Source: Nitrospiraceae bacterium UBA6905
Lineage (GTDB): Bacteria; Nitrospirota; Thermodesulfovibrionia; Thermodesulfovibrionales; UBA6898
Assembly: GCA_002451165.1 (NCBI GenBank)
Contig: DKBH01000105.1
Coordinates: 6,628 to 11,715, forward strand
Reading direction: 5' to 3'
DNA length: 5,088 bases
The notes beneath the pieces are model-generated. The model worked only from the letters and a program-made list of their open reading frames with translations, did no database searches and had not been told where the DNA came from. The position numbers and the translations under genes were made by a program. Below, in pieces: positions 1 to 4,323 of the stretch (within the stretch, counting starts at the first letter, position 1; every line of letters begins with the position of its first letter).

Positions 1-19
1 AGTCGTGGGCCTTATAGGT

Positions 20-26
20 GTTAAAT
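20..26 (-). other. R''-like core heptamer at end of 147-aa gene
   Basis: On the minus strand this reads ATTTAAC, a full match to the integron R'' consensus RYYYAAC, and it overlaps the TAA stop of the membrane-protein gene. A cassette attC site usually starts at or just after the gene stop, so the rest of this site would run off the left end of the window. A 7-mer of this degeneracy also occurs by chance; its exact position on the stop codon is what makes it notable. Confidence 0.35.
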
Positions 27-464
27 GTGTCTAAATATTTCATGCCTCATTTTCAGAAGTATAGCAATAACGACAAAGCCGCAGACGGCAGCGATGAAGT
101 AGCCTATGGCTGATAGCTTTGCTGCTGTCCCAGTTTGAATTCTTGTTCTGAATGGCATTTTGACGCCAGGAGGCGGGTGGACTCCGGCGGCCAGAGTTTT
201 CATACCAAGCCGCAATAAATAGATGCCCTGAATAGTACAAAAAATTGATAGCGGTACGATTAAGAAATTGATGAATATAGTGTTTAGTTCATTCAGTGCC
301 GCTGTCGTATTGGTCATGGCATTGAGCTGTTCTATCTTCTTTTCGGCTGTCTGCTTTAATAAAAAACCAGTGATACTAGAAAAGCCTAGGAAAGCAAAGA
401 TTGCCAACCTGACGCGAGTATTGCCTTCTATATATTGGCTGTGATTATTGTCGCTATTTATCAT
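21..464 (-). CDS. Small three-span membrane protein of unknown function, cassette-borne
   Basis: The 147-aa product has three likely membrane helices, at about residues 18-36, 64-86 and 116-137, with a polar segment rich in Lys, Glu, Asn and Thr between the first two. The loop before the third helix holds a Pro-Pro-Pro-Gly stretch (about 97-100) followed by Arg-Thr and a Gly-Thr-Ala-Ala run. That arrangement looks conserved-protein-like, but I cannot name the family. The ATG overlaps the R'-like heptamer ATTAAAT, and the upstream DNA is the GC-rich cruciform at 467-567, so no Shine-Dalgarno sequence is visible. The stop overlaps an R''-like heptamer. No promoter of its own is seen; expression presumably depends on the array promoter at 1279-1306 or on read-through. 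An inner-membrane location is predicted and the function is unknown. Confidence 0.75.
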   Translation of the reverse strand: MINSDNNHSQYIEGNTRVRLAIFAFLGFSSITGFLLKQTAEKKIEQLNAMTNTTAALNELNTIFINFLIVPLSIFCTIQGIYLLRLGMKTLAAGVHPPPGVKMPFRTRIQTGTAAKLSAIGYFIAAVCGFVVIAILLKMRHEIFRHI

Positions 465-567
465 TTAATGCGGCGGTAAGCTGCCGCGAAGCGGTCAGTC
501 TTGACTGCCTGGTTCCCGCAGGCGCGTTGCGCGCCGAGGACAGGCAGTCACAGCTTACCGCCGCATT
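463..567 (-). repeat. attC-like nested cruciform element
   Basis: A perfect 17-bp inverted repeat (AATGCGGCGGTAAGCTG at 467-483, its complement at 551-567) encloses a 10-bp perfect pair (502-511 with 541-550). That pair encloses GGCGCG TTG CGCGCC (521-535), and a side hairpin CCGC GAA GCGG sits at 484-494. On the minus strand the element ends in CGCCGCATTAAAT, whose last seven bases resemble the integron R' box (GTTRRRY with A for G) and run into the start codon of the membrane-protein gene. A long imperfect stem that folds as one strand is the hallmark of attC sites. The perfect outer arms are also compatible with a small inverted-repeat element. About 101 bp between outer arms. Confidence 0.55.
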
Positions 568-596
568 CCCATTCGGCGCGCAGCGCCGGATGGGAA
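566..596. repeat. 14-bp stem hairpin abutting the cruciform
   Basis: TTCCCATTCGGCGC (566-579) pairs with 583-596 around the 3-nt loop GCA, with one G-T wobble. Its outer TT is shared with the last two bases of the inverted-repeat arm that ends at 567, and on the minus strand the hairpin starts at a GTT triplet (597-595). The same arrangement recurs at 1202-1234. No U-tract follows on either strand, so it does not look like an intrinsic terminator. Confidence 0.6.
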
Positions 597-720
597 CGTT
601 TGCGTCAAGGGTGCGTGCCTGAAGCGCATTATTTGCAAATAAACTGATTAGAGAACCACAAACTAATAAAAGTCGAAATCAACGCTGCTGGTACGCATCC
701 CGTGCACGCGATGGTTAGAT
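597..720 (-). other. attC-like site downstream of the 83-aa gene
   Basis: On the minus strand this begins with ATCTAAC (720-714), a perfect R'' consensus match (the complement is GTTAGAT, a common R' sequence), 12 nt after the stop of the 83-aa gene. Imperfect complementary arms follow: 690-701 pairs with 609-619 with one bulged base and one wobble, and 706-709 pairs with 602-605. The segment ends at GTT (597-595), which fits the crossover triplet, though the next bases do not fit RRRY. The AT-rich loop of about 70 nt holds a perfect 14-bp palindrome, TTATTTGCAAATAA, at 629-642. The length of about 124 nt is within the range known for attC sites. Confidence 0.4.
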
Positions 721-732
721 TTTTTATGTCCT

Positions 733-984
733 TTATCTGTCCCAGAACTCATACCACTTATTTATTTTTATCTTTATATTTTTTTCTTTCAAGAAATTAA
801 AGAAATCATCCCATTCACTTCCTTGGCATATATGGTATAGCTCACCAAATCTTATATTAAGTTTTATAATCTTTTCATTTGTAAATAATTCTACTCTCTC
901 ACAGTCATCAATATGTTCTTTTATTGCTGGGAAAGATGTTTCCATGCCACATCCATCAAACTTATTGTATACAATAGCTCTCAT
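733..984 (-). CDS. Hypothetical 83-aa protein, cassette-borne
   Basis: The product is a small, soluble, charged protein with no signal peptide or membrane span. I do not recognise the family. The N-terminal half has Cys12 and a possible beta strand (ERVELF), and the C-terminal half is Lys-rich and aromatic (WDDFFNFL, then NKWYEFWD). This could be a small immunity or antitoxin-like protein, but nothing in the sequence proves it. The gene is strikingly AT-rich, with Lys, Ile and Asn codons favouring A/T, unlike the GC-richer sigma/DUF4139 genes, which suggests separate ancestry. Its ATG lies 20 nt after the R'-like box ATTAGAT (1011-1005) with no clear Shine-Dalgarno sequence. Its stop lies 12 nt before the R''-like box ATCTAAC. 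It would be read from the array promoter. Confidence 0.6.
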   Translation of the reverse strand: MRAIVYNKFDGCGMETSFPAIKEHIDDCERVELFTNEKIIKLNIRFGELYHICQGSEWDDFFNFLKEKNIKIKINKWYEFWDR

Positions 985-1004
985 TTATATAAATATTCTT
1001 TTGA

Positions 1005-1096
1005 ATCTAATGCGGCGCTGAGCTCTGGCGGGAGGCTGCGGACGAAGTCATGCAGCCGGACTGCCAAGGAGCTCGAGCGCCTTGTTCGGCGCCGCT
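1005..1096 (-). other. attC-like site upstream of the 83-aa gene
   Basis: On the minus strand it opens with GCGGCGCCGAACAAGG (GCCGAAC at 1090-1084 is one base off the R'' consensus) and closes with CAGCGCCGCATTAGAT, whose last seven bases match R' apart from A for G. Between them, GAGCTC at 1070-1075 pairs with GAGCTC at 1020-1025, flanked by GCGCT/AGCGC pairs offset by one unpaired base, as in the stems with extrahelical bases typical of attC. The terminal 20 nt (1005-1024) and the matching end of the cruciform (463-482) are identical at 17 of 20 positions, so both ends belong to one site family. Confidence 0.5.
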
Positions 1097-1149
1097 ATGC
1101 CGTATGTATTGGATTGTCTATTATTATTTGCATTCATATTGGTATTCAT
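1048..1149 (-). CDS. Possible 33-aa cassette ORF ending inside attC-like DNA
   Basis: ATG at 1149 opens a 33-codon frame closed by TGA at 1050-1048. The first half is AT-rich and Asn-rich. The second half is read through the attC-like site, giving a tail containing PNKALEL from GCCGAACAAGGCG. Cassette genes often run into their attC site and acquire such tails, so this may be the end of a very small or decayed cassette gene. A weak GGAA lies 5 nt before the ATG. Length, low complexity and lack of recognisable similarity leave real doubt that it is translated. Confidence 0.25.
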   Translation of the reverse strand: MNTNMNANNNRQSNTYGIAAPNKALELLGSPAA

Positions 1150-1174
1150 TTTATTTCCGACCGGCGACGGACAG

Positions 1175-1234
1175 GGCGCCTGAGCCTTGCTCAGCGCCGC
1201 ATTCGGCGGGGACGGTCTCATCGTTCCCGCCGAA
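1175..1234. repeat. Twin hairpins at the promoter-proximal edge of the array
   Basis: The first hairpin pairs GGCGC(C)TGAGC (1175-1185) with GCTCAGCGCC (1189-1198) around CTT, with C1180 left extrahelical. The second pairs TTCGGCGGGGACG (1202-1214) with 1222-1234 around a 7-nt loop, 13 bp with one G-T wobble. The arm GCTCAGCGCCGCATT (1189-1203) is the exact complement of 1009-1023, so the pair also bounds a 195-bp unit as 15-bp terminal inverted repeats. As at 566-596, the second hairpin shares its outer TT with the repeat arm and begins on the minus strand at a GTT triplet (1235-1233). Confidence 0.6.
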
Positions 1235-1278
1235 CATATTACTATACGAACTTCCGGTTTATCGCAAACATGATAATA
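1235..1278 (-). other. Candidate attI region
   Basis: This lies between the array promoter and the first folded unit, where an integron carries attI. On the minus strand it ends in TATG before TTCGGC, giving a GTT triplet at the expected array junction, but the next bases do not fit the RRRY part of the core site. A small inverted repeat, GTTT-5-AAAC, lies at 1257-1269. attI sites share little sequence between integrons, so the call rests on position only. Confidence 0.25.
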
Positions 1279-1306
1279 AGAATAGCATAGTCGGGAGATC
1301 TGTCAA
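1279..1306 (-). promoter_or_regulatory. Sigma-70 promoter reading into the cassette array (Pc-like)
   Basis: On the minus strand a perfect -35, TTGACA (1306-1301), is followed by 16 bp and TATTCT (1284-1279), preceded by TGC, which makes an extended -10. Transcription would start near 1272 and run left through all the minus-strand small genes, none of which has a convincing promoter of its own. In integrons the cassette promoter Pc sits in intI or attI and fires away from intI, as here. Confidence 0.65.
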
Positions 1307-1339
1307 TAAAAAAATGCTTTAAATACAATAGTAAAAGTG

Positions 1340-1392
1340 TTAGTCTTTTCGTATAATCTGGTAATAAGGACTAAAAGCGACAGTCGCAAAAT
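1340..1392 (+). promoter_or_regulatory. Probable control region of the integrase remnant
   Basis: A perfect TATAAT lies at 1352-1357 on the plus strand, 36 bp before the ATG, but no good -35 is seen 16-18 bp upstream. The hexamer TTAGTC (1340-1345) and its complement GACTAA (1369-1374) bracket the -10. An 11-bp palindrome, GCGAC-A-GTCGC (1377-1387), stands just before the start codon, where a repressor could act. AAGGA at 1366-1370 is too far from the ATG to be a normal ribosome binding site. SOS control of intI is known elsewhere, but neither palindrome is a recognised LexA box to me. Confidence 0.35.
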
Positions 1393-1692
1393 ATGGGAAA
1401 TTTGGCAAACAACAAAAATACGAGCCTGCCGGAGTTTCAGCAATACCTCCTCGATCGAAAGCTCGTCCTGGAAAAGAATGTGCCCTATTTCGCCTACTGG
1501 GTGAGCAGATATCTGCAGTATGCACGGAAGAAAGAGATATCCTCTGAAGCTTACGACGAAGCGGGCGTCCTCGAATTTCTGGAGGACCTCCGGGTTGACG
1601 GCAAGACCTTTGACTGGCAGCCGCGACAGGCGGACGATGCGCCATTCCATTATATAGGCTATTCCTCGTTCGTTACCTCCAAGTAACGTCTT
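1393..1692 (+). pseudogene. Tyrosine recombinase / integron-integrase-like N-terminal remnant, frameshifted and truncated
   Basis: The intact frame gives 97 aa ending at 1686. Residues 13-83 look like the N-terminal SAM-like DNA-binding domain of tyrosine recombinases of the kind found in long integron-type integrases: EKNVPYFAYWVSRYLQYA at 27-44, then FDWQPRQADDA at 73-83. After Ala83 the sense is lost, but frame 3 from 1641 continues with IPLYRLFLVRYLQV, the expected helix after the QADDA motif. A 2-nt insertion within GCGC at 1638-1642 therefore explains the break. The catalytic domain (Arg, His-x-x-Arg, Tyr) is absent: the coding sense stops at the DUF4139 stop codon, 6 bp beyond the apparent stop at 1686. 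The remnant cannot recombine DNA. The ATG at 1393 is the only start, as an in-frame TAA lies at 1372-1374. Family fairly sure; integron class is inferred from context. Confidence 0.75.
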
Positions 1693-3141
1693 CTAATACC
1701 GCATTCTCACCCGGTAGGTAAGCTTCGTTTCCTTGTCCTTTGGCACGGGTATGTTGAATTCTGCGGTGAAAGCTGCGGTCTTCTGGTAATCATGGGAATT
1801 GCTGAGCATGGTCCAGTCACCCGGTATGGGCTCTATGACCTTCACGATGATGTCTTCCTGTTTGTGGAGTCTGAGCGATATCTCGTAGCCGGCTTCATAG
1901 GTGTCCGAGGCGATCTTCTTCCAGTCCATCTGTTTGCGCGTGCCCACAACGTCGAAGGCGTCGCCGAGCTTGACCCTGATCTTTTCGTCCTTGGGCGTGT
2001 GATCGATCATGTCCTCGCCGATGAACTGCAGGCTCCCCTCAGAGTCATGCTTATAGACTCTTACCGTGCCTTTGGGCAGGGGTATGCCGAGGTTGTGCTC
2101 TTTTTTGTTCTGGATCTCCACAAAGACGCCGACTTTCTGGTTCGATATGGGATCGCCGTACCTGCCGGTGTAGTAATAGTTCGCGCCCCGGAATTCCAGC
2201 TCCTTTTTCACCGGGATGTTGTCGGCGGTTACGAGACTGATCTGCTTTGTCTGGTTGTCCTTAATCGTAGACGACCGCTGAAGCGTATAGATGTGGTATT
2301 CAAAAAAAGCCTCCTCCTTGAACTGTGGAGCTGGTGCTGCGGCTGCCTCGGCAACCCGCATCATCTTGTATCGGTATTCCTGTTCGTCTTTTACCCGGTT
2401 CACATCGCCCGCCACGAGCTTGAGTTTTGCATCGCGGTAGATTGCCCCGCTCTTATTGTCTATCGTGACCCAGCCGGAGAGGTCTGCCCGGTCATCCTTT
2501 TCGTTGAGCGTCATGACATAATCAGCCCGCCAGGTTATGCCGTTGGTCAAGTAAGATGCCTCGACCTTCTGCTGCGATTGCAGGTCGTTCTCAAGCATCC
2601 AGACAAGGGTAGGCTTAGATATAAGGTTTTCCGGGACACCGGGAAAGATAATCCTGCCGGGATGGCCGAAGGTGATCTCATTGCCGATCCTGAAGATCGG
2701 GCCGCCGTTGTTCGAGAGCAGGGTGGCGGAAACAACCTCTTCGCGCTCTGTGTAGGGGTTCTTCTGGTACAGCTTCACCTCCTTGCCCACATACTTGTCG
2801 AGCAGCTTCTGGGGATTGAGCAGATCGTATTCATAGTTCTGTTCGAGCACCCTGAGGCTCTCGGCATTGACCAGGGACTTAATATGCACACTTGCCGGTA
2901 TGATCTGTGCGGCAACATCCATGAATCTTAGGTCTGATGTCCCCTTCGGAAGGTTGATCAAGCGGGTATCTTTAACCAGCCCGAGGTTCACGTTATAGAT
3001 GGTTATTGCCACGCCGGTCTGGTCTTCAATACCTGTTGACGATGCGGGACGTTCGCTCCCCGTCGGTACGGCCCCCGCTGCAGAGGCGCTCCAATAGAAT
3101 AGTGCGAGGATGCTGATGCACAATGTTGCTGTCCTGCCCAT
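1693..3141 (-). CDS. Exported DUF4139 domain-containing protein
   Basis: The 482-aa product starts with a signal peptide: Arg3, a hydrophobic core at about 6-22, and an Ala-rich cleavage region near 20-24. It is therefore exported, probably to the periplasm or outer envelope. The body is mostly beta-rich and carries the DUF4139 hallmark: TNGITWRADYVMTLN at about 199-213, then LSGWVTIDNKSGAIYRDAKL (221-240) and a short KLVAGDV. The end, KLTYRVRMRY, is also family-like, so the protein is complete. Its biochemical role is unknown; relatives were once linked to mucoid phenotypes. The ATG is set by AAAGGAG 7 nt upstream. A sigma-E-type promoter at 3183-3211 ties it to the ECF sigma factor encoded two genes upstream. 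No terminator follows its stop, which abuts the integrase remnant. Confidence 0.9.
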   Translation of the reverse strand: MGRTATLCISILALFYWSASAAGAVPTGSERPASSTGIEDQTGVAITIYNVNLGLVKDTRLINLPKGTSDLRFMDVAAQIIPASVHIKSLVNAESLRVLEQNYEYDLLNPQKLLDKYVGKEVKLYQKNPYTEREEVVSATLLSNNGGPIFRIGNEITFGHPGRIIFPGVPENLISKPTLVWMLENDLQSQQKVEASYLTNGITWRADYVMTLNEKDDRADLSGWVTIDNKSGAIYRDAKLKLVAGDVNRVKDEQEYRYKMMRVAEAAAAPAPQFKEEAFFEYHIYTLQRSSTIKDNQTKQISLVTADNIPVKKELEFRGANYYYTGRYGDPISNQKVGVFVEIQNKKEHNLGIPLPKGTVRVYKHDSEGSLQFIGEDMIDHTPKDEKIRVKLGDAFDVVGTRKQMDWKKIASDTYEAGYEISLRLHKQEDIIVKVIEPIPGDWTMLSNSHDYQKTAAFTAEFNIPVPKDKETKLTYRVRMRY

Positions 3142-3182
3142 AATGGTTCTCCTTTACTGATGTTTTTGACGAATTTGTACCT

Positions 3183-3211
3183 TTAGACAGCTGGGAGGCT
3201 GAAAAAGTTCC
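3183..3211 (-). promoter_or_regulatory. ECF (sigma-E-type) promoter of the DUF4139 gene
   Basis: On the minus strand GGAACTT (3211-3205) is followed after 16 bp by GTCTAA (3188-3183). This matches the classic -35 GGAACTT and -10 TCTAA/TCTGA elements of extracytoplasmic sigma factors, with the right spacing. Transcription would begin near 3176, giving a leader of about 35 nt before the ATG at 3141 that includes the AAAGGAG ribosome binding site. With an ECF sigma gene about 1.2 kb upstream on the same strand, this is the likely target promoter. Specificity is inferred from consensus only. Confidence 0.7.
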
Positions 3212-3233
3212 CGAATGCCCCATTGTATCATAA

Positions 3234-3347
3234 GATAGTTTAAGGCACTGCCTGAAAGTACCTGAAATGTCGTGGTTATTCCCAAAGAAAAGTAGGGCAG
3301 CAGTGAGAGTAAAGTGCCGTCCTTATAATATATAGCGATAGTTTAAG
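3234..3347. repeat. Two 11-bp direct repeats in the gap between anti-sigma and DUF4139 genes
   Basis: GATAGTTTAAG occurs at 3234-3244 and again at 3337-3347, 103 bp apart, upstream of the ECF promoter. It could be a pair of regulator sites or chance in AT-rich DNA. The rest of the 219-bp gap (3142-3360) holds the promoter and leader; I see no gene and no convincing terminator in it. Confidence 0.3.
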
Positions 3348-3360
3348 TAATACAGTAAAC

Positions 3361-4320
3361 TTATTGTAAAATAAGTAAAATAGTAATGTTATTACTATCT
3401 AATTTGGCAATGTCCGGCTCGGGACCCTTAATACTGCCGATGTGGCGTAACTGCGCCATCAGCTCATCGATTTGGGATGGCTCGATGTGCATGGTCATGC
3501 TGGCGCGAGTCTCATGCCGCTCTATGGCAAGCAGCTTGCCGCCCAGTTTTGAAAGGGCAATTTCTATTTCTTTAGATCCCTTTTCAATATCACTAACTAT
3601 AAGGGTGAAGGTCGGCAAATTCGACGCCTTATTCTCTGCAGAGACTGCTGGCCCGGCACTGCCAGATACTGCATTCAATCTTTCCTCTTTTCCATCCCTT
3701 TCATCCACTGCCTTGCCATCCCCAACACTTTTCTCCATCGAGCGAGGTGTTGCAGGAGCAGCAGAAGCAGGAAGTGCAGGGGCAGGCTGTTGGTCAGCCG
3801 GACGCGGCTGGCCGGATAGTGATTCTGCGGCGGATTGTTTTGCAGGGGGCGGGACCTGCTCAGCTTTTTGCTGACCCCGGCTATCTGCTAAATGATCCTT
3901 CGAAAGCTGCTCTTGTGAAGACGGGGTGGGCTGTATCAGATGTTCTTCCCTGGGAGAGGGCAAGGTCCGCAGGTCCGGACCCATGCTCTTAATGATAAGA
4001 ATAGCGGCACCGGCTATCAATAGGGTGGCAACCGCCTCGATCGGCAGTTTAATATGAAGCGGGAAAAAAAGCTTCTGCAGAAGACCTTTCTTCGGCCGGG
4101 ACTCTTCTCTGACCTTCTGCATCACCTTTTGAGTCAGCCAAGGGGGTGCAGGCATGGCATCGAGCCCCTTCAGCGTTTCGATCGTCTTTTTAAGATCAGA
4201 AGCGTAGACCCGGCAGGTTTCACACCCTGCAAGGTGTGCTTCGATCCGTTTTTTTTCATCCGGAGGGAGGCTTCCGTCAATATAATCATGTATCTTCTGC
4301 TTTATGGTGCTGCAGTCCAT
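3361..4320 (-). CDS. Membrane-bound zinc-finger anti-sigma factor with C-terminal DUF2275-like domain
   Basis: The 319-aa product opens with an anti-sigma zinc-finger (zf-HC2) domain. The His-x3-Cys-x2-Cys motif is His29, Cys33, Cys36 within HLAGCETC, and residues 1-50 are helical. One membrane helix at about 92-112 follows a basic stretch, placing the finger in the cytoplasm and the rest outside. A long Pro/Ala/Gln/Ser-rich linker (about 117-232) leads to a folded C-terminal domain (about 236-319), probably DUF2275-like, that may sense the envelope signal. Known of the family: such proteins hold their ECF sigma factor inactive until released. The gene starts 3 bp after the sigma stop, with GGGGAG 8 nt before its ATG, so the two are co-translated. 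The DUF2275 label is less certain than the anti-sigma call. Confidence 0.88.
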   Translation of the reverse strand: MDCSTIKQKIHDYIDGSLPPDEKKRIEAHLAGCETCRVYASDLKKTIETLKGLDAMPAPPWLTQKVMQKVREESRPKKGLLQKLFFPLHIKLPIEAVATLLIAGAAILIIKSMGPDLRTLPSPREEHLIQPTPSSQEQLSKDHLADSRGQQKAEQVPPPAKQSAAESLSGQPRPADQQPAPALPASAAPATPRSMEKSVGDGKAVDERDGKEERLNAVSGSAGPAVSAENKASNLPTFTLIVSDIEKGSKEIEIALSKLGGKLLAIERHETRASMTMHIEPSQIDELMAQLRHIGSIKGPEPDIAKLDSNNITILLILQ

Positions 4321-4323
4321 CTC

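Larger units (their letters stand above)
1..1692 (-). mobile_element. Integron-like cassette array remnant with broken integrase
   Basis: The layout is that of an integron. A recombinase gene remnant points right (1393-1692), an outward minus-strand promoter lies just upstream of it (1279-1306), and beyond that small minus-strand genes alternate with GC-rich folded spacers. Heptamers fitting the integron core site or nearly so sit at gene borders: ATTTAAC across the stop of the 147-aa gene, ATTAAAT across its start, ATCTAAC 12 nt past the 83-aa gene, ATTAGAT 20 nt before it, and GCCGAAC inside the 33-aa ORF. Two of the R'-like boxes have A where the consensus has G. Known of the family: cassettes carry one promoterless gene and one folded attC site and are read away from intI. 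The assignment is inferred, as the sites are divergent and no complete integrase is present. The left border lies outside the window. Confidence 0.6.

Noticed and set aside
484..596. GC-rich hairpins as intrinsic terminators
   Set aside because: Stems are strong but no U-tract follows on either strand, and their shared geometry and heptamer borders fit recombination sites better.
463..1235. CRISPR array or retron-like element
   Set aside because: The repeats are inverted, not regularly spaced direct repeats, and no cas gene, reverse transcriptase or spacer series is present.
913..1322. Overlapping plus-strand frames of 125 and 90 codons across the folded DNA
   Set aside because: They read through inverted repeats and the array promoter in a basic, low-sense composition; the repeats explain the lack of stops.
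1303..1650. Minus-strand frames of 115 and 101 codons opposite the integrase remnant
   Set aside because: Antisense shadows of the recombinase coding sequence, with no domain or start support.
1671..1688. Hairpin CGTTAC-6-GTAACG as a terminator between converging genes
   Set aside because: The stem is only 6 bp, lies in recombinase coding sequence and has no T-run on either side.
1792..2931. 379-codon plus-strand open frame opposite the DUF4139 gene
   Set aside because: It is a shadow of the DUF4139 coding strand: no recognisable domain, no good ribosome binding site, and the opposite strand has signal peptide, family motifs and a proper start.
3386..3874. 162-codon plus-strand frame opposite the anti-sigma gene
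   Set aside because: Its Ala/Gly/Ser-rich composition mirrors the proline-rich linker of the anti-sigma factor; no independent start signals.
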